The translations under genes were made by a program, and so were the position numbers. Below the pieces are notes generated by a model. That model did no database searches and had not been told where the DNA came from. It was given only the letters and a program-made list of their open reading frames with translations. From positions 33,259 through 97,258 of the forward strand of contig CAIXFN010000093.1 of assembly GCA_903918755.1 (NCBI GenBank): DNA of 64,000 nt. The letters run 5' to 3'. Below, piece by piece: positions 1 to 8,924 of the stretch (positions within the stretch are counted from its first letter, which is position 1; each line of letters begins with the position of its first letter). The stretch comes from an uncultured Pedosphaera sp. Its GTDB lineage: Bacteria; Verrucomicrobiota; Verrucomicrobiia; Limisphaerales; Pedosphaeraceae.

Positions 1-378
1 TTCAAAATGATCGAACACGCTCGGGTGGCAGGGATGCGAAACAAAATAGCCGAGATCCGGTCGGGCCGGCAGTTCTCCCGCGAAGATGGCGGCCGGGTCG
101 AGCGTGATCACCAGGCTGCCCGATGGCAAACGCGGTACGACCGCCGCAGCGACTTCACCGAGCCGGCGATCGGGGAGGGCGAGGATGGCGACCTCCGCGT
201 CATCCACGGCTGCCGCCAGACTTACCGCGAGGATACCCCGTCGCTCCAAGTTTCCCAATCCCGCCGGCCCCGTCTCCACGCAGCGGAGGGAGTAGGCGGG
301 GTTCGGGCCCAGGTGATCCAGGATCCGGCTGCCCATTTTCCCGCCGGCGCCGATGAGGGCTATTTTAATCGGGTTCAT
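1..378 (-). CDS. apnO: ApnO-like D-apionate oxidoisomerase, 5' part only
   Basis: The gene starts at 378 and runs off the left edge, so only about 126 N-terminal residues are visible. They begin MNPIKIALIGAGGKMGSRIL, a Rossmann NAD(P)-binding loop, and include LALPDRRLGEVAAAVVP and then YFVSHPCHPSVFDHFE, typical of a 6-phosphogluconate-dehydrogenase-like fold. It lies 12 bases after the stop of the DUF1537 kinase. ApnO proteins belong to this fold and convert D-apionate to 3-oxo-isoapionate, so the context suggests apnO. A related sugar-acid dehydrogenase is possible. The C-terminal half is not in the window. Confidence 0.6.
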   Translation of the reverse strand, partial: MNPIKIALIGAGGKMGSRILDHLGPNPAYSLRCVETGPAGLGNLERRGILAVSLAAAVDDAEVAILALPDRRLGEVAAAVVPRLPSGSLVITLDPAAIFAGELPARPDLGYFVSHPCHPSVFDHFE

Positions 379-390
379 GATTCATTCCGT

Positions 391-1803
391 TTACCGCGAC
401 CGCCCGGGCGCCGGAAATCCTCCGGCCGCCACCTCCAGAAAGAAAGTATCCCGCCCGACCTGGCCGCCTTTGAATACAATTTCTCGCGCATGCGCCGCGC
501 GCTCCGGCGCATGCGCCCGGCACAAGGGCGATCCGGGAGCCATGGGGGCCACGTATTCCAACGCTTCGATTCCCAAAACCCGCGCCGCGTGCGTGCTGGT
601 GTCACCGCCGCAAACTACCACCCGGAGGGAATTCGCCGCCGGGACAGGAATTTGCCGCAAGATGGCTTCCAGCAATTCCCCCAATTCCCCGGCCAACTTC
701 TGGCTGAGCCGGTAGCGTCCCACGCGGGACGGCGAAGTCTGGGAGGGCGCAGTGCAATAAATAATCACGCTCCGGCCGGCGCGCAGAAATTGGTTGGCGC
801 GTGCAACCAGGCGCTGCCGCGTCCGGGTGGCGGTGTGCGGGTTTAATAATTGGCGGGGAGTCAATCGCAGGGCCTGAAATCCCGCCCGCACCGCCAATCG
901 GATTTGGCGACGGGTTACGGGCGAACAACTTCCGGAAATCGCCACAACCGGCACCAGACCAGTGCGTTCGCGCGATTGGTGGGGCGGTGAAACCTCACAA
1001 GGTGGCGCGATCACCCCGGAATCCTGCCAATGTCGGACCATCGCTTCGGTCAAACCGCTGGAGCCGACGCAAAAAAGCGGTTTGCGCGCCGGAGCGCAAC
1101 GGGCGATGAGCCGTCCGATGGTCCGCAAATGCGCTTCCGCGACCGCGTCAAAAAAAAGGATTCCTTTGGGATTCAATCGATCCAACTCCCGCTCCGGATC
1201 CGCGGCTTGCAGCCGGGGCAGGTCAAAGAGCCCGATGGGCAGGCGCGTCTGTCGGCGGAGGTGTACGCGCAGATCCGCCTCATCCATGGGCGTGATGGGA
1301 TGGCGGGTCATCGTCGGGTGGCGGTCCAGCCGGGTGGGTTCGGAATCCAATCCCGAGCGCGCAAACAGATTGCCAAACGCCACGTACCGGCCCAGCGCGG
1401 GGGCGCCCACAACGACCGGGACGACCGGGGCCGGAAAACTGCGGTGGGCGAGTTCTATGGCCCGGCCAATGCTCCCCACCCGGGGCGAGGAGTCGAACGT
1501 CGAACAAATTTTATACTGCACCAATGGCGCCCCACTCCGCCGCAGTGCCCGGAAAACGGCGGGCAAATGGCGGTCCATTTCCCCGCGAGACCAAGTCCGG
1601 CTAGCTCCCGCCATTCCGAAAGCTTGAAGACCGCCAAATCGCGTCAAGAGTTCGGGAGTAGGTTTGGTCAGAATGATGACCGCGCGGATCCCCGCCCCGG
1701 CCAACACTTCCAAAACATCCGTGGTGCCCGTCAGATCGTCGCCATACCAGGCAAAGAGCAATGGTCGGGAAGCTCGCGGGGATGGTTTGATCAGGGAGGT
1801 CAT
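391..1803 (-). CDS. oiaK: four-carbon acid sugar kinase family protein (DUF1537), probable 3-oxo-isoapionate kinase
   Basis: 470 residues, normal for DUF1537 kinases. The N-terminal substrate-binding half carries WYGDDLTGTTDVLEVL near residues 19-34, the family GDDLTG signature. The C-terminal nucleotide-binding half has VVCGGDTSTHAARVLGI and then VFKGGQVG. Its ATG overlaps the stop of the RuBisCO-like gene (ATGA), so the two are translationally coupled. In the described apionate pathway OiaK phosphorylates 3-oxo-isoapionate at O-4 and the product goes to a RuBisCO-like protein. That assignment rests on neighbours; other DUF1537 members act on erythronate or threonate. Confidence 0.7.
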   Translation of the reverse strand: MTSLIKPSPRASRPLLFAWYGDDLTGTTDVLEVLAGAGIRAVIILTKPTPELLTRFGGLQAFGMAGASRTWSRGEMDRHLPAVFRALRRSGAPLVQYKICSTFDSSPRVGSIGRAIELAHRSFPAPVVPVVVGAPALGRYVAFGNLFARSGLDSEPTRLDRHPTMTRHPITPMDEADLRVHLRRQTRLPIGLFDLPRLQAADPERELDRLNPKGILFFDAVAEAHLRTIGRLIARCAPARKPLFCVGSSGLTEAMVRHWQDSGVIAPPCEVSPPHQSRERTGLVPVVAISGSCSPVTRRQIRLAVRAGFQALRLTPRQLLNPHTATRTRQRLVARANQFLRAGRSVIIYCTAPSQTSPSRVGRYRLSQKLAGELGELLEAILRQIPVPAANSLRVVVCGGDTSTHAARVLGIEALEYVAPMAPGSPLCRAHAPERAAHAREIVFKGGQVGRDTFFLEVAAGGFPAPGRSR

Positions 1804-3074
1804 GCGGGGCCAGGTTTCCCGAAGCGGGTCAGGCTAAACTGTAGTTCCGGATGGGTGACCGCGTATTCGCTCAGGGGGATGCCTTGAACGGCCGCGTCCC
1901 AGGATTGTTGCAAAGCGCGGACACCGGCCGCGGGTCCCCGAGGATGCGCCATGATGCCACCGCCCGCCAGGTAAAGGAGGTCCAGCGTCTTGGTCCTGCG
2001 GTGAGTCTCCGGCGCCTGACCTCCCCATTGGCCGGAGGAAACCACCGGCAGGAGCGCCTCCCCACCTCCCGGGAGCGGCTCCAGACAGGCCTGAATGCTG
2101 CGCACCACGGACTCATCCGGCTCCCAAAACTTGTTTTGCAGCCCGTTGACATGCAGGTGATCAACCCCGGCCAGTCGCCAGAATTTTTGATAAGCGGCGA
2201 ACTCCATCCCTAACAGCGGATGGCGGGTGAACATTCCCCAGCCGTTGCGGTGCGCGTGGATGGGTAATTGGGAATGCCGCGCCAACCGGGCCACGGCGGA
2301 AAAGCCGACACTGTTGGCGCTGACCATGACGCACGTTCCACCGGCTGCGAGGACCGTATCGTGGTGCTGGAGCATCGTGTCCGCGTCGTCACTGATGTTG
2401 AAGGCGAACATCACCTTCCGGCCCGTGCGTTCCGCGTGTTCATTAATGACGCGCATCACGGCGCGCACGCGGTCCGCCAGTGGGCAATGCGGGGGATCCG
2501 CCATCAATTCATCGTCCTTGATGAAATCGATGTCGGCCTCGGCCAAGTTCCGGACCAGGGCGGCGGTTTGGTCCGGGGAAAGTCCGACGCTGGGCTTAAT
2601 GATGGTGCCGATGAGCGGACGCCCGAACACATTGGTGAGCCGACGGGTCCCGGCCACCCCGAAACGCGTACCCGGATAACGGGCAAAAAAGGGCCTCGGC
2701 ACCTCAAAGTCGAGTAGTTTGCAGCCGGAATGTTCCCGGAGTTCGTAAAGATTGCCACAGAGCGTGGCCAGCAGGGTGGGCAGGTTCGCTCCGATGTTGG
2801 CCGCCGGAAACGCCAGGGTGATCTCGGCCCGCTGATAGGCACCCGGGCGTGATTCGCCCCGGGGGGATAAGGCCCCGGGGAGGCTCGGGGCGTCCACCTG
2901 ACCGAGCAGCAAGACCTTTTCCACTCGCGCGCGGGCCCTTTGTTTCAATTCCTGCGTTTCGCCGGGCACCGGCAGAAACGTTCCGGAGGATTGTTCCCCG
3001 GCGATCACCTCCGCCACTTCCTCGACGGGCAAGGCGGTTTCGATCAGATATTTGGCCAGGAAGCGGTCACTCAT
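1800..3074 (-). CDS. oiaX: RuBisCO-like protein, probable 3-oxo-isoapionate-4-phosphate decarboxylase or transcarboxylase/hydrolase
   Basis: 424 residues with the RuBisCO large-subunit architecture: an N-terminal ferredoxin-like domain to about residue 140, then a TIM barrel. Visible motifs are GTIIKPSVGL (K160), DFIKDDE with the metal-binding K186/D188/E189 set, HAHRNGWG, and SSGQWGGQ near the C-terminus. The second Lys of the RuBisCO KPK motif is Ser here, so it is not a true RuBisCO. In apionate pathways such proteins either decarboxylate (OiaX) or transcarboxylate/hydrolyse (OiaT) 3-oxo-isoapionate 4-phosphate; sequence alone does not tell me which. A 54-base gap separates it from the upstream dehydrogenase gene. 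Confidence 0.75.
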   Translation of the reverse strand: MSDRFLAKYLIETALPVEEVAEVIAGEQSSGTFLPVPGETQELKQRARARVEKVLLLGQVDAPSLPGALSPRGESRPGAYQRAEITLAFPAANIGANLPTLLATLCGNLYELREHSGCKLLDFEVPRPFFARYPGTRFGVAGTRRLTNVFGRPLIGTIIKPSVGLSPDQTAALVRNLAEADIDFIKDDELMADPPHCPLADRVRAVMRVINEHAERTGRKVMFAFNISDDADTMLQHHDTVLAAGGTCVMVSANSVGFSAVARLARHSQLPIHAHRNGWGMFTRHPLLGMEFAAYQKFWRLAGVDHLHVNGLQNKFWEPDESVVRSIQACLEPLPGGGEALLPVVSSGQWGGQAPETHRRTKTLDLLYLAGGGIMAHPRGPAAGVRALQQSWDAAVQGIPLSEYAVTHPELQFSLTRFGKPGPA

Positions 3075-3128
3075 GATGATTGCGCCGGGCAGCGATTTCG
3101 GGGCGATGTGGCGGATGGTGGCATGGAT

Positions 3129-4151
3129 TCATTTCAGTTGCACGACCGTGCCCGTGCGGGCGCTCTCATAGGCGGCGAAGACCAGTTCCAAGGTCCGCAA
3201 ATTGTCCTCGCCCGTGGTTTCGGCCGGGCCTTCCCCGCGCAACGCCCCCAGCAGATGCGCATTGCAATCCCGGATGCTGGCATGGACCACGGCGTAACGG
3301 GGATCCGCCCAGGCGTATTCTGGCGGAGCATGCCGTTGCGCAGTGGTGCCCTGGGCATTGGTGACCCTGATCCAGTAGTCCGGCCCGAGCGACAGGCTCC
3401 CTTCACTGCCTTCGATAAAAGCGTAGGTTTCCGGAAATCGCTCCGTTTCCGTTCGGCTCGCATAACTGAGATTCACCGTCACGGTTACGCCCGCCTTCAT
3501 CGCCAGCATCACCGTGGCGACGTCCTCTCCCTGGATGGAGGGATTGACCCGATGGGTCTGGCAATACAGACGGTCCGCCTCTCCGAAAAGAAAACGTGGA
3601 ATGTCGAGGAGATGGCTGCCCAGGTCGCTGAGGATGAATTGCTTGAGTTCCCGTAATGCGGGCTGATTTTCAAAAACCGGAAAGCAGCACACGAAATCAA
3701 TGCGAGCTCGAAACACCTGGCCAATCGTTCCCACTGCGAGCAGGGATTGGAGCGCCCGCAGGGGCGTTTGCCACCGCCAGTTCTCGTGCACCAAAAGCGG
3801 TATTCCCGCCCCGCGACAGGCGGCCACCATGGCGGTCGCATCCGCGAGATTGTCCGCCAGTGGTTTCTGGCAAATCACCGGCACCCGGAATTGGGCGGCC
3901 AACTCCACCAAAGGTCGGTGATATTCCGGTCCCGTGATGATATCGACGAAATCCAGTGGGCCATCTTCGAACAACTCCACGGGGTCCGTAAAAATCTTGG
4001 TGATGCCAAACCGGTTTCCTAGATCTTCCGCCTTTCGCCGGGTGCGGTTGCACAACGCCACGCATTCCGCATCCCGCAGCTCCCGCCAGGCGGCGAGTTG
4101 AAACGCCGACCAGAATCCTGTCCCAAGGATGGCAAAACGATTAGGCCTCAT
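3129..4151 (-). CDS. apsD: Gfo/Idh/MocA family oxidoreductase, probable D-apiose dehydrogenase
   Basis: 340 residues from the chosen start, with NAD(P)-binding FAILGTGFWSAFQLAAW at the N-terminus, PEYHRPLVELAA, the CQKPLADN form of the family EKP motif, and HENWRWQ. The second domain (from about residue 125) is the usual GFO/IDH C-terminal sheet. ATG 4151 puts the Rossmann strand at residue 5; an in-frame ATG at 4172 would add seven residues. It is the first gene of the apiose-type operon. ApsD oxidises D-apiose to apionolactone; the specificity is inferred from the RLP/OiaK/ApnO neighbours. Confidence 0.7.
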   Translation of the reverse strand: MRPNRFAILGTGFWSAFQLAAWRELRDAECVALCNRTRRKAEDLGNRFGITKIFTDPVELFEDGPLDFVDIITGPEYHRPLVELAAQFRVPVICQKPLADNLADATAMVAACRGAGIPLLVHENWRWQTPLRALQSLLAVGTIGQVFRARIDFVCCFPVFENQPALRELKQFILSDLGSHLLDIPRFLFGEADRLYCQTHRVNPSIQGEDVATVMLAMKAGVTVTVNLSYASRTETERFPETYAFIEGSEGSLSLGPDYWIRVTNAQGTTAQRHAPPEYAWADPRYAVVHASIRDCNAHLLGALRGEGPAETTGEDNLRTLELVFAAYESARTGTVVQLK

Positions 4152-4420
4152 CCGTGCGGTGCCCTTTGCCATGCTGGTTTCGCTGGTGCTTCACGGCCGA
4201 AAATCTACGTTCGAACCCCGCCCGGGAATAGGACAGAGTGATAAAATCTTAGGAGGATTTTTACTCAGCGGCGGCGGGGGCTGTGCTGGCATTTTGGCCG
4301 CCCTCGCCTTCAGCCCGCGGAATTAAGCCTTTATCCGGCTTCGATATTCATTAAAGTGATCGGGACGAACGATTTGCGTAACCATGAACCAGCAGCATCA
4401 GGGCACGGTCCCCGGGGTGG

Positions 4421-6103
4421 ATGTCGGGCGCGTGGGGTGAAATGACGTATATGGCCACCCCGGTTAATCCTCCTTCTCCGCGAGTTTCCAGTTCACCCAT
4501 TCTGGTTATCGGCCACCTGCGGCCGGACACCGATTCCGCGACTTCCGCCGTGGTTTATGCGGCGTTGTTGCAGCGGCAGAATCGAACGGCACGGTTCGAA
4601 GGGGTGATTTGCGATGAACCGATTCCCCAAACCCGCTGGTTGTTTGAGCAGGCGGGTTTGCCCCTCCCGCGTCAGGTGAAGAGTCTTCGCCTCCAGGTTG
4701 GCGCGGTCATGCGGCGGGAAGTGTTTTCCGTGGCCCCCAACGCCTCCCTGGGAGATACCATCCGGATCATCCAGGAGCGGCGGGTGAGTTTTGTCCCCGT
4801 GGTGGCTTCCGACGGCAAATTCTGCGGGGCGTTGAGCGACCGCCTGCCGATGGCCCAGTTTTTTTACCATTTTAATATGGAGGATTACATGGGGGTGCTC
4901 TTCCACTTCAACGACCTCGTCGGGGCGCTACGCCTGGAATCGTGGCGGGATATTTCCCGGACTGCGGACGGCAAGGTAACCCTCGAACCTGCGCGGGTTG
5001 AACCTGGTGATGTCCTCCTCATCGGCGATGACCCCGCGATCTTGGAATTGGCTGCGCAGCGGCAAGCCGCAGCGGTGATTGTTTGCGCTCCGCGCAAAAC
5101 TGCGGCCTGGCAGCGCGCCCTCCGCCTTCACCACGGCCCTGGAGTCTATCGGTTCCGCGGATCCCTGATGGCCTTGGCCTCGGTCTTGCCCACGGCGATC
5201 CCGGTCGAAAACGTCATGTCGCGCGACGTTGAATCGCTGCGACCCGGCCAGCCGCTGGGGGAGGTGCGTGCGCTCCTGGCCAAATGTCCCTACCCGCTGC
5301 CGGTCCTCGACGATTCAGGAAATCTGCTGGGGTTGCTCTCGCGTTCTGACGCGCTGGCCGCCCCGGCCCCCAAAGTCATCCTGGTGGATCACTTCGAACG
5401 GCACCAGGCCGTGGACGGCCTGGATGAAGCGGAGATTGTGGAAATCGTGGATCACCATCGCGTGGGCGCCTTGGAGACCCGGCAACCTATTCGGGTGGAT
5501 TGCCGCCCGGTGGGCAGTACCGCGACGATTGTGGCTTTGAAATGGCAGGAGGCCGGGATGGCCTTGCCGCGGGCCGAGGCCACCCTGCTGCTGGGCGGTT
5601 TGCTGGCGGACACGTTGCTGCTCACGTCACCCACCACCACCGACACAGATCGCAAACTCGCGGCGCGCCTCGCCCGTGTTGCCGGGGTGAAACTGGTGGA
5701 ATTCGGCCGCGAATTGCTTGCCCGGAACGACGAAATTGTGACCGGCGGGATCGAAGCCCTGTTGGAGCGGGATTTGAAGGAGTTCGCCGAGGGTCGCATC
5801 CGGTTTGCCGTCGCCCAGGTGGAAACCGTTGACCGCACCCAGGTCACGCCGGAAAGACTGGAGGGATTTGAAGAGGCCATGCGCGTCCGGCGCGAACGGG
5901 CCGGCTGGGATTTTCTGGCTTTGCTCATCACCGACACCTTGCGGGGCGACAGCATCGTCCTGATCGACGATCCCGACCCGCTCCGGTTCGAGCGTCTCTC
6001 GGGTGGTCGGGGCCAGGCCGCAATCTGGCCCAAGTGTGTCTCGCGGAAGAAGCAGTTTCTGCCCGTCCTGCTGGAACAAATTGCGCAACCCGCCCGGAGT
6101 TGA
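4421..6103 (+). CDS. manganese-dependent inorganic pyrophosphatase of the CBS-DHH type
   Basis: 560 residues. The N-terminal DHH domain starts with IGHLRPDTDSATSAVVY, the GHxxPDTD metal site. It is split by a regulatory insert: CBS motif around VMRREVFSVAPNASLGD, a DRTGG-like stretch (about residues 180-255), then a second CBS (NVMSRDVESLRPGQPLGEV). The DHH domain resumes with LVDHFERHQAVDG and EIVDHHRVG, followed by a DHHA2 domain (LLGGLLADTLLLTSPTTT). Members hydrolyse PPi with Mn2+ or Co2+ and adenine nucleotides act through the CBS pair. In-frame ATGs at 4442 and 4451 are alternative starts; no strong ribosome site decides between them. Confidence 0.88.
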   Translation: MSGAWGEMTYMATPVNPPSPRVSSSPILVIGHLRPDTDSATSAVVYAALLQRQNRTARFEGVICDEPIPQTRWLFEQAGLPLPRQVKSLRLQVGAVMRREVFSVAPNASLGDTIRIIQERRVSFVPVVASDGKFCGALSDRLPMAQFFYHFNMEDYMGVLFHFNDLVGALRLESWRDISRTADGKVTLEPARVEPGDVLLIGDDPAILELAAQRQAAAVIVCAPRKTAAWQRALRLHHGPGVYRFRGSLMALASVLPTAIPVENVMSRDVESLRPGQPLGEVRALLAKCPYPLPVLDDSGNLLGLLSRSDALAAPAPKVILVDHFERHQAVDGLDEAEIVEIVDHHRVGALETRQPIRVDCRPVGSTATIVALKWQEAGMALPRAEATLLLGGLLADTLLLTSPTTTDTDRKLAARLARVAGVKLVEFGRELLARNDEIVTGGIEALLERDLKEFAEGRIRFAVAQVETVDRTQVTPERLEGFEEAMRVRRERAGWDFLALLITDTLRGDSIVLIDDPDPLRFERLSGGRGQAAIWPKCVSRKKQFLPVLLEQIAQPARS

Positions 6104-6456
6104 GGGGGTCGCGGGGCTGCGAAGGAAAAGGGGAACTCCGGAGTTTAGACAGGATTGACAGGATTTGACATGTTGAGTTCGAACCAAAGCGAGGCGACTC
6201 AGCAGACCTCCGTCGCCCATCCTGCCTGCCCGGCATTCCCTCCGGCGACCTGTCCCCCGAAGCTTGTGGGCGAAAGGGGAAGCTACCAGCGACGCATGGG
6301 GCCAAAAGACTGAAGAAAGAGAGAAATTATTTTCGCTCTCTGTTCTCTGTTGGCTCATGTTCAAGTTTTTGTTTCACGAGATCATGGGTTCTCAGCCTGC
6401 TTGGCAAACTGCGCCAACGCGCTTGTGCCAGACCGCCCAATGTATAAACTCGCCCC
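6104..6456. other. intergenic region, 353 bases
   Basis: I see no convincing gene. It holds one copy of a dispersed repeat (6132-6172), the rest is unassigned and the promoter of the following propeller gene is not obvious. Confidence 0.6.
6132..6172 (-). repeat. dispersed ATCCTGT repeat, copy 1
   Basis: Read on the minus strand this has two ATCCTGTC-like units followed by ACTCCGGAGTT. The same arrangement occurs at 15648-15688 and 18096-18135, always close to a gene end. Confidence 0.7.
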
Positions 6457-7707
6457 GTGATCAATCGATGGAAATTGTCCCGGAACGCCTGGCGCAACCT
6501 GATCTTCGCTTTTGCCATTAGCCTCTCCCTGGCCGCCGCCTCTGCTGAAAACTGGCCCGGTTGGCGCGGCCCGCGCGGGGATGGGACCAGTCTTGAAACC
6601 AACGTGCCCCTTCACTGGAGCGCCACTTCCAACATCGTGTGGAAGTCGGAGATTCCCGGCGTCGGCCACGCTTCGCCCATTGTTTGGGATGACCGCGTGT
6701 TCACCGTCACTTCCCTGGCGGACACCGAGGAGCGCTGCCTCCTGTGTCTTGATCGCCGCACCGGCCGGATCCTCTGGCAAAAGACCGTGCTGAAGTCCCC
6801 CATGGAAGCCAAGCATTCGCTCAACAGCCATGCCTCCAGCACGCCGGTGACCGACGGCACCTTGATCTACGTCGCGTTCCTGGATGTGCACGAAATGGTC
6901 GTGGCCGCGTACGACTTCTCCGGTCAGCAACGCTGGCTCGTCCGGCCGGGTCCCTTTGCCAGCAAGCACGGCTTTTGCAGTTCGCCCATTTTGTTCGGCG
7001 ACAAGGTGATCGTTAACGGCGACCACGACGGGGACTCCTACCTCGTGGCGTTGGATCGCCAGACCGGCAAGGAATTGTGGCAGACCAAACGGGAAAACCA
7101 TACCCGCAGCTATTGCGCCCCGCTGATTCGCGAGCTCGCCGGCCGCATCCAGATGGTGCTGACCGGGGACAAGTGTGTGGCCAGCTACGATCCCAACGAC
7201 GGCCACCGCCATTGGGTCATCGACGGCCCCACCGAGCAATTTGTGGCCTCGCCCGTTTACAGCGAGAAAACCGGCCTGCTTTACATCACGGGCGGCTTTC
7301 CCGATCATCACATCCTGGCCATCCGACCCGATGGATTGGGCAATGTCACCAAAACCCACATCCAATGGCGAACCACCAAAGGGGCAGCCTATGTCCCATC
7401 CCCGATCATTGCCGGCGACTATTTCTTGATCACCTCCGACCAGGGTTTTGGCCTGTGTTTTGAAGCCGCGACCGGCAAGATCCTGTGGCAGGAGAGATTT
7501 GGCGAGCACCACGCCTCCCTGGTTTCGGCCGGTGGTCTGGTTTATTTCCTCTCGGATCAGGGCGCCACCCGGGTCATCCGACCCGGTCCCAACCTGGATT
7601 TGGTAGCCGAAAACGAACTCGGAGAACCGTGTTTCGCCTCTCCGGCCATCAGCCAGGGCGAGATCTTCCTCCGCGGCGACCATCACTTGTTTTGTATTGG
7701 GAAGTAA
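6457..7707 (+). CDS. secreted PQQ-binding-like beta-propeller repeat protein
   Basis: 416 residues. A Sec signal peptide (WRNLIFAFAISLSLAAASA, residues about 12-30) precedes a first blade starting ENWPGWRGPRGDGTS. This is the classic start of the PQQ-like propeller proteins abundant in Planctomycetes and Verrucomicrobia. Repeats of the type DRRTGRILWQ, DRQTGKELWQ and EAATGKILWQ occur about once per blade. These proteins share the BamB-like propeller fold, but no cofactor or partner can be read from the sequence and no bam genes are nearby. It stands alone in its direction. Confidence 0.85.
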   Translation: MINRWKLSRNAWRNLIFAFAISLSLAAASAENWPGWRGPRGDGTSLETNVPLHWSATSNIVWKSEIPGVGHASPIVWDDRVFTVTSLADTEERCLLCLDRRTGRILWQKTVLKSPMEAKHSLNSHASSTPVTDGTLIYVAFLDVHEMVVAAYDFSGQQRWLVRPGPFASKHGFCSSPILFGDKVIVNGDHDGDSYLVALDRQTGKELWQTKRENHTRSYCAPLIRELAGRIQMVLTGDKCVASYDPNDGHRHWVIDGPTEQFVASPVYSEKTGLLYITGGFPDHHILAIRPDGLGNVTKTHIQWRTTKGAAYVPSPIIAGDYFLITSDQGFGLCFEAATGKILWQERFGEHHASLVSAGGLVYFLSDQGATRVIRPGPNLDLVAENELGEPCFASPAISQGEIFLRGDHHLFCIGK

Positions 7708-8013
7708 CCGTCCGGAACCTGGACTCGGAAGGGAGGGGCTCATTTTACAGGAGATAACGCGAGGTAACGGAGGGGAATCGAAACTGGATTAAGTTTGTTT
7801 AACCTGGACCCGACTTCGCCCTTCGTGAACGCTTCTGGGGACAGATCGCTTCGAGCTGCTTCGCCGGGCAGGCCAACCGTCCGGAAACTGGACCCGACTT
7901 CGCTGGGAGCTTCCGCCGTCGCTGATGCAGCTATGGCGGACAGGACGCCGGACAGGCCAACCGTCCGGAAACTGGACCCGACTTCGCTCCGAGCAGCTAC
8001 GCCGGGCAGGTCT
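7708..8013. repeat. interspersed 20-base-type repeats upstream of the tandem block
   Basis: Units resembling AACCGTCCGGAAACTGGACC occur at about 7708, 7798 (partial), 7874 and 7958, each extended by CCGACTTCGC. They are separated by short palindromic stretches. One of these (about 7898-7945, minus strand) resembles the element at 60325, 61823, 62888 and 63454. Short open frames across the block mirror the repeats and are not genes. Confidence 0.7.
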
Positions 8014-8166
8014 AACCGTCCGGAAACTGGACTAACCGTCTGGAAACTGGACTAACCGTCTGGAAACTGGACTAACCGTCTGGAAACTGGACCAACCGTC
8101 TGGAAACTGGACCAACCGTCTGGAAACTGGACCAACCGTCTGGAAACTGGACCAACCGTCTGAAAA
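8014..8166. repeat. tandem 20-base repeat, seven full units plus a partial
   Basis: The unit AACCGTCTGGAAACTGGACY repeats head to tail with starts at 8014, 8034, 8054, 8074, 8094, 8114 and 8134, and a broken eighth at 8154. Units differ only at position 8 (C or T) and at the last base. There are no spacers, so it is not a CRISPR array. Confidence 0.95.
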
Positions 8167-8228
8167 GGCGACTCGTGCAGTGGGGCCCCGGCTTTGATTG
8201 CCATTAGTCCTGTTTGCGTCGTCGTGGT

Positions 8229-8316
8229 ATCGCGCCGCCTTCAGGGCGCAGGCATATATTGTCAGAAAGCCCAGCCTGATAGGCTGGGCTGAAGAATCAC
8301 GACCTTTCAGGTCGTT
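8229..8316 (-). repeat. REP-like palindromic element, copy 1
   Basis: Three short hairpins lie in a row: CGCGCCGCCTTCAGGGCGC, AGCCCAGCC-TGAT-AGGCTGGGCT and ACGACC-TTTCA-GGTCGT. The same set in opposite order occurs at 60443-60531 and 61936-62032. This arrangement fits a REP/REPIN-type element; no REP-associated transposase is present in the window. Confidence 0.75.
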
Positions 8317-8924
8317 TGGAATCCGAATGTGCCGCCGAACTGAACGGATTGGGTGAAGGCATGTTTTGGGCGGCTTGAGGAGTTTACCCGCCGGAGGTAC
8401 CGGAGGAGGGGCTCTTGAAATACCTGACTAATTCAGTCGGGCTTGTGGTTTTATTTAGCAACCTGGATTCGGTCGGTTTTGAAGCAAAGGCCGCGCGGAT
8501 GGCGGGGTGCCGCGTGCGCTGCCCGTTGGTGACAGGGCAGGGGGCACGCGGCAGGGCCCACCATCCGGGTTCGATTCGCCGGGCGGTTGCGAGGCGCATG
8601 GCGAAATCAAAATCAATATGTCAAAGAGCGGGCCCGCCAGGAGCCAGGAACAGGCTGCCGGGCGAGCGAAAGCCGCTGGTGGCTGTTGCGGCGGCGTCCA
8701 CTGCGAGCGCCGGGCGGACGGGCCCCGGTTTGTTTGTAGCACGGCATTCGAGGATTCGTATTCCTATGGTAGGAATTTGGCAGGGAATTTTGAGGCTCCA
8801 TGCTGGACCGGGATCTCGAAAATGGCACCTCGACAATCGCGATTAAAGCTCTCGCCACGTTCACTGAGGCAAGTTTTGAGCCCATTGCCGCGATCAAAAA
8901 CAACCCATGCTATGGTCTGAACCC
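8317..8924. other. gene-free stretch downstream of the truncated integrase
   Basis: About 600 bases in which I recognise no gene on either strand. The missing C-terminal part of IntI, with its HLRHSFATHLL-type box and Tyr, is not encoded here in any frame I could follow, so that part was lost rather than frameshifted. Confidence 0.6.

Noticed and set aside
7795..8055. 86-residue frame across the interspersed repeats
   Set aside because: Its protein is made of the repeat unit in one frame and has no start context or codon bias.
8014..8166. CRISPR array
   Set aside because: The 20-base units are directly joined with no spacers, and no cas gene is present.
8540..8620. tRNA (GGTTCGATTC-like T loop near 8567)
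   Set aside because: No acceptor stem or anticodon arm can be drawn around it.
8600..8924. frameshifted continuation of the integrase C-terminus
   Set aside because: None of the three minus-strand frames shows the HLRHSFATHLL-type box or the Tyr region.
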